In this document: in pieces, positions 1 through 7,455 of the stretch
Position numbering within the stretch: position 1 is the first letter of the stretch
Layout of the letters: every line of letters begins with the position of its first letter
Assembly: GCA_947259645.1 (NCBI GenBank)
Contig: CAMYND010000039.1
Span: forward strand, 1 to 43,256
Direction of reading: 5' to 3'
Length of the DNA stretch: 43,256 nucleotides
From: Thermodesulfovibrionia bacterium
GTDB lineage: Bacteria > Nitrospirota > Thermodesulfovibrionia > UBA6902
Position numbers and translations under genes: made by a program
The notes under the pieces: generated by a model
Told to the model about the DNA's origin: nothing
Database searches by the model: none
What the model saw: only the letters and a program-made list of their open reading frames with translations

Positions 1-860
1 GCAAGCTGGACATCATCGGGCCAGATCCAGATGCGATAGGGTTCGGGTATATTGAAATAGTTTTCCGGGCCATAGAGCTTTCGATCTCGCATGTCGGTAC
101 AGTAGCGTATTCGCCAGCCGAGTTGCTCCGGATAGGATAGTGAGGCGCCATCAACCATCTTTTTTGTTATCCTGTAAAGCTTTTCGCACATACGGTATTC
201 GTAGCCGGGGAGAGATACGTCGTTTTGATATTGCCCTATCCCATCTTCCTTAGCCTTCACCGCCATCTCAAGAAATAGCGGCAGATCCAGCTCTCCGGGA
301 ATGCTTGGAAATATGATAAACGGCGCGGCCCATCCGCTTTCAATCATGTCGAGGTTAAATGTCGCTCGCTCACGACGGGTCATTTGTTTACGCTCCCTGG
401 CACTGTACGAAGGAGCAACATACGCCAACAATCGTCCGTAGTTATCAAATGGTGAATCAGCAGTACGAATAAAGAGATTTCGTTTTTTATTCGAATCTGG
501 TTTCGTCAACCTCTCTTCTATCTTGAGCTTATGGAAAGCACTCGCCTCTTTGCCCTGCATAAATTGCAGAGTGCCTGCGTCAATGTTTTCCAGTTTCGGC
601 AAAATATAATCACGAAAACCTGCCGTTACAGGTGAAATGCCATTTGTAATCCATTCTGCAAGCTGACTAAACTTATTATCAACATTCGCGGCGCCATTGA
701 GGGACTTCGCTGTAACTTCCGGCGTATCAATAGAGAGCATACGAACAGGCATACGGATATTCGGGGTATCACCATCAGACACATCTACCAGAGATTTCGC
801 ACCTAACGACGGCATATTTTCCCCTGCCGGGGTCCATAATACTTGAGTAGGTTCTATCAT
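1..860 (-). CDS. Staphylococcal nuclease-like (SNase/TNase) protein, partial
   Basis: Incomplete at its C-terminus, which runs off the left edge; about 286 codons are visible. The start ATG at 860 has a GGAGGT ribosome-binding site three bases upstream. The N-terminal part matches the SNase fold: DGDT at residues 29-32, VRMLSIDTPE at 39-48 and YGRLLAYV at 141-148. These supply counterparts of the Staphylococcus nuclease metal and catalytic residues (Asp29 or Asp31, Arg40, Asp45, Thr46, Glu48, Arg143). Family knowledge: Ca2+-dependent phosphodiesterases of DNA and RNA. The segment between the two motif blocks (residues 50-140) is longer than in the small secreted nucleases. No signal peptide is evident, so a cytoplasmic role is possible. 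The msrP stump lies 120 bp upstream on the same strand. Confidence 0.72.
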   Translation of the reverse strand, partial: MIEPTQVLWTPAGENMPSLGAKSLVDVSDGDTPNIRMPVRMLSIDTPEVTAKSLNGAANVDNKFSQLAEWITNGISPVTAGFRDYILPKLENIDAGTLQFMQGKEASAFHKLKIEERLTKPDSNKKRNLFIRTADSPFDNYGRLLAYVAPSYSARERKQMTRRERATFNLDMIESGWAAPFIIFPSIPGELDLPLFLEMAVKAKEDGIGQYQNDVSLPGYEYRMCEKLYRITKKMVDGASLSYPEQLGWRIRYCTDMRDRKLYGPENYFNIPEPYRIWIWPDDVQL

Positions 861-980
861 CTGACCTCCATAATATAGGGTGAACAATCTTTATATATTC
901 AAACCTAAGAAGTCTTTTTAATCCCCGGGCAGACCACCATCCTTTGATTGATACAAGTTGGCCACATATTCGCCATGCCG

Positions 981-1175
981 TTATATATAACCGTTGGCCG
1001 CCGTTCGTTTGTCCCGAGCACGGGAACTGATATTGATGCTGTTACAGCCCTGTATGAGTCCCAGGGTTCCCATACCGGCAATACCGAGGCCCTTCAGAAA
1101 CTTTCTCCTGTTCATATACACGTCTTCGGGTGTAATCTCCTTTGAAGGCAGGTCAAACTTCTTTTTTCGAGACAT
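981..1175 (-). pseudogene. 5' stump of msrP/yedY (methionine sulfoxide reductase catalytic subunit)
   Basis: A 64-codon reading frame with an AAGGAGG site before its ATG. The first roughly 40 residues look like the N-terminus of MsrP/YedY, the periplasmic molybdopterin enzyme: a charged start, the EITPEDVY segment, and the twin-arginine signal NRRKFLKGLG followed by a hydrophobic stretch. Intact family members are about 300 residues. Here the frame ends after the signal region (ISSRARDKRTAANGYI) and nothing downstream encodes the catalytic Cys or cofactor-binding residues. I read it as the remnant of a large deletion with a start site still intact. A small TAT-exported peptide is a less likely alternative. 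Confidence 0.62.
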
Positions 1176-1289
1176 GGCGCCCCTCCTTATTCCTTATAGT
1201 CATTATACCAGCAGAGGAGACCGGGGATAGAATATGAAAAATGGGGGGTGTCAGGTTTTCGTTTTACAGATAATGCAGTTCAATGAAAG

Positions 1290-1631
1290 TCATCCTCTCG
1301 GCCAATACATTATTATGCCAACACCCAAAAGGGCTACTACACCGCCGATAATGTCGTATCTGTCCGGAGTTATCTCATCTATCTTCCAACCCCATAAAAT
1401 AGATAAAGCGATAAATACACCTCCATAAGCTGCGTAAACGCGACCAAAATGAGCTGGTTGTAAAGTAGGGACGATCCCATAAAGCACCAAAATGGCTGAG
1501 CCCATTAATGCATAGGTAATAGGTTTGCCTTCTCTCAGCCACAACCAAACAAGATAACCCCCTCCAATTTCACAAAGACCGGCTAAAAGAAAATAGCCTA
1601 TTGATTTAAATATTCCAATTGTTTCCATCAT
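1290..1631 (-). CDS. ynfA: YnfA/UPF0060 family small membrane protein
   Basis: A 113-residue, four-helix inner membrane protein of the YnfA (UPF0060) family, distantly related to small multidrug resistance transporters. Recognisable features are the first helix with [21 protein letters not shown], the [20 protein letters not shown] segment and the C-terminal [19 protein letters not shown] helix; length and ending fit a complete protein. The transported substrate is not settled for the family. No clear ribosome-binding site precedes the tandem ATGs (1631 or 1628). The gene begins 12 bp after GTTAGGT, which resembles an integron attC end box, so it may once have been a gene cassette. Confidence 0.85.
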   Translation of the reverse strand: MMETIGIFKSIGYFLLAGLCEIGGGYLVWLWLREGKPITYALMGSAILVLYGIVPTLQPAHFGRVYAAYGGVFIALSILWGWKIDEITPDRYDIIGGVVALLGVGIIMYWPRG

Positions 1632-1640
1632 ATTTTATTC

Positions 1641-1657
1641 TTCGACCTAACGCACAC
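1641..1657 (-). other. Possible attC end box upstream of ynfA
   Basis: On the minus strand the sequence reads GCGTGTGCGTTAGGTC, which fits the R' end (GTTRRRY) of an integron attC site, and the ynfA start follows almost at once. The rest of the site is missing: the copy is cut by a GGTGGTGTCAGGTCTAC repeat at 1660-1676. The short match makes this suggestive only. Confidence 0.35.
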
Positions 1658-1659
1658 GC

Positions 1660-1680
1660 GGGTGGTGTCAGGTCTACACA
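1660..1680 (+). repeat. Dispersed GGTGGTGTCAGGTCTAC element
   Basis: One of the best copies of the intergenic core repeat that recurs through the window. A partial copy lies at 1243-1256. Here it sits between the 3' end of the next gene and the attC-like box before ynfA. Confidence 0.75.
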
Positions 1681-1704
1681 GGCTGTTGACGATATTAATC
1701 CCCT

Positions 1705-2034
1705 TCAATTTTCACCCACTTCCCCAGCACAGTGCTGAGGAGTGTTAACCATAAACATACCAGCCTCCATCGCCTCAGACATTTCGAGCCCGCTTCTCAG
1801 CTTTGCAGTTTTTTCATCGTCATGATTCATGGTGGCAACAAGAAAAGCAAAGCCACGTGGCGTTAACCTCTCATCCGCTTTTTTTGCCAGACATTCGCAA
1901 GTGGGGCCTCCCAGATTGTAAGCTGAACCACAGGCCTTAGCAAATGCATTAATGTCATTAGCTCCACTGCTCTCTCCATAACCATTCAACGCCAGGATAA
2001 ATACTGAAATCAATAAAACATATGTAATTTTCAT
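1705..2034 (-). CDS. Small secreted Cys-containing protein of unknown function
   Basis: A 109-residue protein with a good GGGAGGAAT site before its ATG. Residues 1-22 form a plausible Sec signal peptide (MKITYVLLISVFILALNGYG). The mature part has four Cys: CGSAYN, CEC in the GGPTCECLAKKA segment, and CAGE near the C-terminus. This suggests disulfides or a metal site in the periplasm. The middle is predicted helical. I do not recognise the family and propose no function. Confidence 0.6.
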   Translation of the reverse strand: MKITYVLLISVFILALNGYGESSGANDINAFAKACGSAYNLGGPTCECLAKKADERLTPRGFAFLVATMNHDDEKTAKLRSGLEMSEAMEAGMFMVNTPQHCAGEVGEN

Positions 2035-2077
2035 AATTCCTCCCTTTTCAATTCGGACGTTTTGATTGGTATTTCAA

Positions 2078-2297
2078 TTACGATATCCCCCCTGCCTTAA
2101 CCCCGTTTCGTGCGACTTAATAGTGAATAATCTGAATGAGATGAGGCTATTATAACCACCGGATTTTTGAGAAAGCAATGAAAAAATGCAGTTTAGTTTT
2201 CTTAATTATCCCGCCATTGGCTGCTTCAGGATTGAGCGAAATTAAGACAGAGAACAACGAATGACGAATTACGAATGACGAAATGAGGAGACATCAG
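2078..2297. repeat. Long intergenic repeat block, copy A (second copy at 28813-29025)
   Basis: About 220 bp that matches 28813-29025 along almost its whole length with small indels. Shared landmarks are the TTAACCCCGTTTCGTGC start, CTATTATAACCACCGG, TTTTTGAGAAAGCAATGA, a CCCGCCATTG stretch and a terminal run of ACGAATG-like heptamers ending in GACGAAATGA. Nothing in it looks coding. It fills the 430 bp spacer upstream of the aldo/keto reductase and is the main content of that spacer. Confidence 0.8.
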
Positions 2298-2463
2298 AGC
2301 CTGTTATTCATGAATTCCTGTGCATCTTTTCCTGACCCTGACTCTGTGATAGACTGATTTTATATAAGCATCTTTCATACACACAGCGAAGCGGGGGTGT
2401 ATCATTTCGGTGTGTGCCGGCTGATGTTTCGAAAACTCTGTACAGGACAACAGGAGGTGAGGT

Positions 2464-3759
2464 ATGAATCGTCGTGATTTCCTAAAGACATCTGCAGCGG
2501 CAACCGCAGCCTTTGCGGGCGCTCCACTGCGGGCAGCTGCCAATACGGAAAAACCAATGATCAGGAGGTACCAGGAAATCGGGAAGACCGGCCTGAAGAT
2601 GAGCGACATCTCAATGGGCAGTGTCAGATTCACTGCTGCGTCTCTTGTACTGCGCGGCGTGGACAGGGGGATAAACTATATTGATACCTCTGCTGACTAC
2701 GGTCAGGCCGAAAAGTATATCGGTGAGGCAATGAAGAAGATCCAGCGCGATAAGATTATCCTGGCTTCTAAGTTCTGCAGACCCCGTAATCTCGGCGGGC
2801 ACCTCCGGTACGGGAGCACGAAAGAGGACTACATTCAGGCTATCGATGAGAGTCTTTCACGGCTGAGAACAGACTATCTGGATTTCTGTTTCGTCCATGC
2901 GATAGGTTCGGTAAGCACGGATTTGGAGGAAGAGAAGAAACGCCTGCTGGACGAAGAGATGCTCTCAGCTGCTGCAGTGCTGAAGAAAGCGGGTAAGATC
3001 CGCTTTCTTGGTGTTTCATCCCATGGCCCCAACAACATGGAGGAGCTTCTCACGATAGCGGTGCGATCAGGCCACTTCGATGTGATCATGCCTACGTTCA
3101 ATTTCATGCACTTTTCAGATATACCGGAGGTGCTAAAAGAGGTACGAGGACGCATTCTGGAAAGGCAGAAGAAAAAGAGGTCGTGGGTACAGAAGATGGA
3201 TTTTCTAAAGGAGGCGAAAAAAAGAGGGATCGGCATTATTGCGATGAAGACACTGGCCGGAGAGAGGGATTTCAGCTTCTCCAGTAAGGGGGTGCCGTTC
3301 CAGCCGGCGGCCTTTAAATGGGTACTGAGCCACCCCGAGATAAGCGGGCTCGTGGTAACCTTTAAGACCATTTCCCAATTCGACCTCTATCTCACCGCCT
3401 CGGGAGAGAGATTCACTGCTGCAGATGCGAGGACACTCAGTGAATACGCTGAGCGATATACGAACGAGTATTGCAGGACGGGATGCAGTGACTGTGAGTC
3501 GGCATGCCCTGAGGGCGTGGAAATCGCGACGACGTTCCGCTACGATATGTATTTCAGGGATTACGGGATGGAGAAGACGGCAATGGAGTCCTATGCCGCT
3601 CTCAGGAAGAAAGCCGGGGACTGCCGTACCTGTGAAGACGAATCCTGTGCAGGCGCATGTCCTTACGGTTTATCAGTAAAGAGGCTCCTCCATGAGGCAC
3701 ACGAAACCCTCTCATTCAGTGCATGCGGCGGACGCGGGAAATCAGATCGCAACGTGTAA
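2464..3759 (+). CDS. TAT-exported aldo/keto reductase with C-terminal 4Fe-4S domain
   Basis: A 431-residue oxidoreductase with a strong AGGAGGTGAGGT ribosome-binding site. Residues 1-26 are a twin-arginine signal (NRRDFLKTS, then Ala-rich). An aldo/keto reductase barrel follows (about 32-320) with the family tetrad: Asp74 and Tyr79 in YIDTSADYG, Lys103 in ILASKF and His145 in FVHAIG. The C-terminal region has two Cys clusters, CRTGCSDCESACPEG at 337-351 and CRTCEDESCAGACPYG at 387-402, typical of 4Fe-4S-containing members of this superfamily. TAT export suggests that a cofactor is loaded in the cytoplasm and that the enzyme works in the periplasm. The substrate is unknown. It is monocistronic, with a terminator about 115 bp downstream. 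Confidence 0.88.
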   Translation: MNRRDFLKTSAAATAAFAGAPLRAAANTEKPMIRRYQEIGKTGLKMSDISMGSVRFTAASLVLRGVDRGINYIDTSADYGQAEKYIGEAMKKIQRDKIILASKFCRPRNLGGHLRYGSTKEDYIQAIDESLSRLRTDYLDFCFVHAIGSVSTDLEEEKKRLLDEEMLSAAAVLKKAGKIRFLGVSSHGPNNMEELLTIAVRSGHFDVIMPTFNFMHFSDIPEVLKEVRGRILERQKKKRSWVQKMDFLKEAKKRGIGIIAMKTLAGERDFSFSSKGVPFQPAAFKWVLSHPEISGLVVTFKTISQFDLYLTASGERFTAADARTLSEYAERYTNEYCRTGCSDCESACPEGVEIATTFRYDMYFRDYGMEKTAMESYAALRKKAGDCRTCEDESCAGACPYGLSVKRLLHEAHETLSFSACGGRGKSDRNV

Positions 3760-3874
3760 AGGAAGATAAAAAATGCCTCTAAATACGATTCATCAATATG
3801 TTGCCTTATACCAAATTGATGATAAGAGAGGACAACCGTTATAAATTAAAGCAATTATAATTGCGTAAAAATAA

Positions 3875-3914
3875 AAACGCCCTCTTGGTATTAAACCAAT
3901 GGGCGTTTCTTTTA
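3875..3914. terminator. Bidirectional intrinsic terminator
   Basis: AAACGCCC pairs with GGGCGTTT, with an inner TTGGT/ACCAA extension. An A-rich flank on the left and a T-rich flank on the right allow termination from both sides. It serves the convergent aldo/keto reductase and DUF1059 genes. Confidence 0.85.
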
Positions 3915-3938
3915 ATCTAAATGCCGAGATTATCCAAA

Positions 3939-4133
3939 CTATGATGAAGCAGTTCCTTCTTTGAACTCTTTCAGGATTTTTTCTCGAAATTCCGGGGTAT
4001 CTTCATATCCGTGAACTTTTGCGCCATGTTGAACAACTGCTTCTAAAAGTTCCTCGTCAGTATCAGCGGATAGTGAAACGGTACATTTAACATCACCTGG
4101 GTAATCTCTACAATCAATATATTTTCTTGCCAT
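3939..4133 (-). CDS. DUF1059 family small protein
   Basis: A 64-residue protein starting at the ATG at 4133, which has an AAAGGAGT site; a longer frame upstream lacks one. It matches DUF1059: MARKYIDCRDYPGD at the start with conserved Cys8 and the CTVSLSADTDEELLEAVVQH core, then HGAKVHGY. These small cytoplasmic proteins are widespread and uncharacterised. It is a single gene ending at a bidirectional terminator. Confidence 0.82.
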   Translation of the reverse strand: MARKYIDCRDYPGDVKCTVSLSADTDEELLEAVVQHGAKVHGYEDTPEFREKILKEFKEGTASS

Positions 4134-4327
4134 GATAGACTCCTTTCTTTTTATAACTGCTCTTAACACTAAATTATGCTCATTAGAATCATATTACTAT
4201 GATATAAGTCATATAATTCCTCAATTAAAAGATTTCGATCGCTAATCTTCAGGTGTGAGAAAAATCAGAATTGAAACTGTCATCTAAGAGTCAATAATCT
4301 GCTATAAAGCTGAAACGGGGAGGTCCA

Positions 4328-4717
4328 TCATGTTATCGTCATCTTGCCACTTTCATGAGCCTTCTTTACTATATCGTTGATTTCTTCATATTTGAATGGT
4401 TTCTCAATATAAGCGCTTATCCCCAATCTGATACACCCATGCTGCATACTCTTTTCTTTCGCACCTGAAGCTATGATAATGGTTGTATCTTCATCTTCAA
4501 GATATTGTCTTATTTTTTTTAATATGAAATATCCATTCAGTTCTTCAAGCCCTATATCCAGAATTATAATGTCAGGACTCCAGGACTCATAAATTGTCAA
4601 TGCATCATATCCATCACTAGTTAATTTTTTCTCATACTCATAGTCAGGCAATGCTTCCTCATAGACCTGTTGCAAAACTGGATCGTCCTCTACTATTAAT
4701 ATTTTAATTTTTCTCAT
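4328..4717 (-). CDS. Stand-alone response regulator receiver domain
   Basis: A 129-residue CheY-like receiver with no output domain. It has the acidic pocket Glu10-Asp11-Asp12 (ILIVEDDP), the phospho-acceptor Asp54 in IIILDIG, the switch Ser in IIIASGAKEK and the conserved Lys in IEKPF. It probably relays phosphate from a histidine kinase encoded elsewhere; no kinase is adjacent, so the pathway cannot be named. It is monocistronic. Confidence 0.87.
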   Translation of the reverse strand: MRKIKILIVEDDPVLQQVYEEALPDYEYEKKLTSDGYDALTIYESWSPDIIILDIGLEELNGYFILKKIRQYLEDEDTTIIIASGAKEKSMQHGCIRLGISAYIEKPFKYEEINDIVKKAHESGKMTIT

Positions 4718-5117
4718 AATGTAAGCTTGCCCTCTAGGATGATAGTTCTAAACGTATGGTTTCTGCATAGTGCTCCATGTATTCTGTGGATTTCTTTATC
4801 CATAACATATATTTATTATCGGATTTTTTTCGATAATTCTTAAAATTATGGGTGGTGTCATGTCCACGCAGTTCACAAGAAATTGCGAATGTTGAATGAC
4901 GAAATGGGAGGGATAACAGCGATAGATAAACCTAGAATGTCGACGGAAACCTGACAATACCCATTGCCTCAATGACCACCCCGACAGATTTGTGTAATTA
5001 TAATCAATCTTAATAATGAATTAAATCGGCTGTCAACAGAGAATAATTTCTGTATAATGTGTAGACCTGAGCCCACCCGTTAATATCAGGATTTTGATTA
5101 AGAACAGGAGAAATAAA
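4718..5117. other. Gene-free spacer with repeat-core copies
   Basis: About 400 bp without a supported gene. It holds a plus-oriented repeat core at 4850-4870, a short ACGAAATG-type remnant near 4886-4905 and an inverted core copy at 5061-5079. A TATAAT at 5053-5058 could be a -10 box for the YHS gene, but I see no good -35 at the right distance. Confidence 0.6.
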
Positions 5118-5582
5118 ATGATTATCAGCAGTCGAACTATTTTGTGGGTTATCGCAGCAGCGATATTCTTGAGCAGTGCTTCTCCGTTGTATGCCGGAGA
5201 ACAAAGTGAAATATATGCGAACTGGAGAGGATATGCGATAAAGGGTTATGATCCTGTGGCTTTTCACAAGGATAGCAAACCAATCAAGGGATCCAAAAAA
5301 TATCAGTTCAGGTGGAAGGATGCCAAATGGCGGTTTGCCAGCGCTGAGCATCGGGATCTTTTTAAAGCAAATCCTGAGAAATTCGCTCCCCGGTACGGCG
5401 GATATTGTGCCTGGGCTGTTTCACAGGGATACACGGCGAGTGTTGATCCGAAGAACGCCTGGACAATCGTTGAGGATAAACTCTATCTTAACTATAGCGT
5501 TGAGATCAAAAGGGAATGGGAGAAGGATATCCCGGGTAACATCAAGAAAGCTGATACAAATTGGCCGGGTGTGTTGAAATAA
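5118..5582 (+). CDS. Secreted YHS-domain protein
   Basis: A 154-residue protein. The ATG at 5118 is preferred because AGGAG lies 7 bp upstream and a signal peptide starts there (through ASPLYAGEQ). The mature part is a single YHS-type domain: GYAIKGYDPVAFH, KYQFRWKDAKWRFAS, EHRDLFKANPEKFAPRYGGY and CAWAVSQGYTA. Proteins of this kind (family knowledge) are periplasmic and are thought to handle metals or associate with heme or copper enzymes. One Cys (in GGYCAWAV) is retained. It is monocistronic and followed by a GC-rich hairpin. Confidence 0.83.
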   Translation: MIISSRTILWVIAAAIFLSSASPLYAGEQSEIYANWRGYAIKGYDPVAFHKDSKPIKGSKKYQFRWKDAKWRFASAEHRDLFKANPEKFAPRYGGYCAWAVSQGYTASVDPKNAWTIVEDKLYLNYSVEIKREWEKDIPGNIKKADTNWPGVLK

Positions 5583-5612
5583 CTGGTGTGTGCAATCTCT
5601 ATTCTTCAGCAT

Positions 5613-5635
5613 GCGGGGTCAGGACTTGACCCCGC
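5613..5635. terminator. GC-rich hairpin downstream of the YHS gene
   Basis: Perfect arms GCGGGGTC and GACCCCGC flank a 7-base loop. There is no T-tract, so termination is uncertain. The sequence resembles the dispersed repeat core and may be a degenerate copy. Confidence 0.45.
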
Positions 5636-5714
5636 ACCCTGCCTACCCTAAGACCCTGCCCATATTTTATTTAAGGTAATGTTTTTAATTTCATTTCCTG
5701 CTTTCTCATAGATT

Positions 5715-5834
5715 TTAAATTTTACCTATTAAGATAAATACAGCCACGCAGATCACCAGGACGATTGTATTGTACGATAACGCCAGATACTCAACCGTTT
5801 TCCCGAATCCCTTATCCCCATCATCTGTTTTCAT
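5715..5834 (-). CDS. Small single-pass membrane protein, 39 residues
   Basis: Found by reading the spacer. The ATG at 5834 follows an AGGAAGG site; the product starts MKTDDGDKGFGKTVEYLAL and continues into one hydrophobic helix (NTIVLVICVAVFILIG), ending GKI. A good ribosome site, a charged N-terminus and a single membrane segment support a real small gene. I do not recognise a family, and there is no operon partner. Confidence 0.5.
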   Translation of the reverse strand: MKTDDGDKGFGKTVEYLALSYNTIVLVICVAVFILIGKI

Positions 5835-6025
5835 TTTCCCTTCCTCCTTTCCTTTCTGAGGTGAATCCCTGTTATCTCATGAGTCCATTATCATAAGATC
5901 AGGAAATGAAGTAAAGGTAATATTCACATCTTGATGATGAGCAGATTTGCAGTGTGCGTCTTGCAGTATTCTTTACCTTGGTTTACTAGCTTTACAAAAC
6001 AGGGCCTGAGACTACTCACTTACTT

Positions 6026-6748
6026 CTAATAGAACCTTTTTTGTCTTGATATTTTGCCGACTATCCATCCCACAAAAAACACACCTCCGCCGGCTAAGAA
6101 CCACCATATCATCTGTGAGCGCTTAAGATCATCATTCTCATTCCGGAGTCGATCAGTATCAGTTATCAATTCGCTGTTGGACCTTTTAAGACTGTCACGC
6201 TCTTTCACAATTTGAATAACATCTTTCGAATCCTTCATTAAGGCGTTATATCGTTCGGTAATCCCTTTAAGCTCTCGGTCGGTCTGTTCTGCCTTTCCTT
6301 CACTTGTGGACACGTTCTGCCTGAGATCCCTTATCATCTTGTTATGGTCTGACTTGGTTGCACTGAGTTGATTTTGAAGTGATCCGCTGTCTTCTTTGTA
6401 CTGTTTGATCTCTCTGTTTAATCGGGCTATCTTTCTTTCCAGACCCGCTATAATTACAGATTTTGGTGTTTCCCCGGTTATATATTGTTTCAGCGCCCAA
6501 CCCTCAATGCCGTCCTCTGTTATGACTCTCAGGTAACCTTCGCTCTCTTCGAGAATCTCAAGAGGAGTACCTGTTTTAAGCGTTTTAATAATTTTATATT
6601 GACTGCCCTTGCCTCCCCGCAGAGTAATAACAAGTTCATCAGACACATATTGGGTTTCGGCACAGACAATTCCAACAGACACGGTAAAAGAAAAAACCAT
6701 TATTAAAAAGATGATTAATTTTAATCGCAAGATTTGACTCATCCTCAT
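6026..6748 (-). CDS. Bacterial SH3-domain protein with coiled coil and C-terminal membrane anchor
   Basis: A 240-residue protein of the TIGR04211/YgiM type. The ATG at 6748 is chosen because GGAGGG precedes it; the longer frame has no such site. Order: signal peptide (about 1-31, ending VGIVCAE), SH3b domain (TQYVSDELVITLRGGKGSQYKI through GWALKQYI), a heptad-rich coiled coil (about 100-205), a transmembrane helix (MIWWFLAGGGVFFVGWIVG) and a basic tail. The family is tethered to the inner membrane with SH3 in the periplasm and is linked to envelope or surface polysaccharide functions in other bacteria. It is monocistronic. Confidence 0.82.
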   Translation of the reverse strand: MRMSQILRLKLIIFLIMVFSFTVSVGIVCAETQYVSDELVITLRGGKGSQYKIIKTLKTGTPLEILEESEGYLRVITEDGIEGWALKQYITGETPKSVIIAGLERKIARLNREIKQYKEDSGSLQNQLSATKSDHNKMIRDLRQNVSTSEGKAEQTDRELKGITERYNALMKDSKDVIQIVKERDSLKRSNSELITDTDRLRNENDDLKRSQMIWWFLAGGGVFFVGWIVGKISRQKRFY

Positions 6749-6988
6749 AGCTGCCCTCCACATAATAAAGCCACGTATGGCTGTTATAGTAAACACTATA
6801 CTATAAAGATTATATATGATAGGTATTTAAATGTTAAACAAAAACAAATAACCTCTCGCAAAGAGTGAGGCCGAATCTTTAATTGTGACAGATTACATAT
6901 ATCTGATTCGACATTATCGGTATAATCAATTATCATAAATATACGGAGCGCGAGCAGCAGAGCAAACGTATTCCGAAGGTGTGAGCAG

Positions 6989-7183
6989 ATGTTTATAGCC
7001 GTAGTGAATTGGGAAAAATGCACGGGATGTGGTGATTGTGTAGACGCCTGCCCGGTCAAATGTTTTGAGATAGAAGACGGCAAGTGCCTGCCGTACCGGG
7101 CGACCCATTGCATCGACTGCGGCAACTGCCCGGATATCTGCCCTGAAGACGCCATAGGGATCGCCACCGGCTGGGGCGGCTAA
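6989..7183 (+). CDS. 2[4Fe-4S] dicluster ferredoxin
   Basis: A 64-residue ferredoxin with both CxxCxxCxxxC motifs intact: Cys11, 14, 17, 21 and Cys41, 44, 47, 51, each followed by Pro. It is a low-potential cytoplasmic electron carrier of the type common in anaerobes. An extra Cys at 25 (VKCFEI) and another at 33 are present. The partner enzyme cannot be told from context because the gene stands alone. The start has a GAAGGTG site. Confidence 0.92.
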   Translation: MFIAVVNWEKCTGCGDCVDACPVKCFEIEDGKCLPYRATHCIDCGNCPDICPEDAIGIATGWGG

Positions 7184-7198
7184 GCAGTCCGCTTACTT

Positions 7199-7240
7199 CG
7201 TCATTCGGTATTCGTGATTCGTCAATCGCTATTCTCCTTC
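7199..7240 (-). repeat. Heptamer-type intergenic repeat
   Basis: A run of CATTCGT-like units (TTCGTCATTCGGTATTCGTG and onward), the inverted form of the ACGAATN heptamers seen elsewhere. It lies in the 270 bp spacer between the ferredoxin and the large membrane protein. Confidence 0.7.
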
Positions 7241-7455
7241 CTCATTTTAAATTTCCATGCCCCCTGACATTTGTATTGTTACCTATAAAGATTCGAACTG
7301 AAAATCAGCAGTGAAACCGTCATCTTTCCTGAAGAATGGACACCTGTAACAGAGTAGATAATTGATGAATTTCAGCCGGTCAGTGATACAGATCACAGTG
7401 TACTTCAGATAAAGCAGTTATATTTGAGTAAAGCAACAACGCAAAGGAGACTTCT

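Noticed and set aside
948-1230. Overlapping ORFs of 65 and 78 residues on the plus strand
   Set aside because: They are antisense to the msrP stump, have no ribosome sites and no protein-like composition.
2874-3371. 165-residue ORF on the minus strand
   Set aside because: It is the antisense shadow of the aldo/keto reductase, with Ser/Phe-rich composition.
4221-7335. Short similarity between 4258-4290 and 7300-7330 (AAAATCAG...GAAAC.GTCATCT)
   Set aside because: Only about 25 bp with mismatches; not enough to call a repeat.
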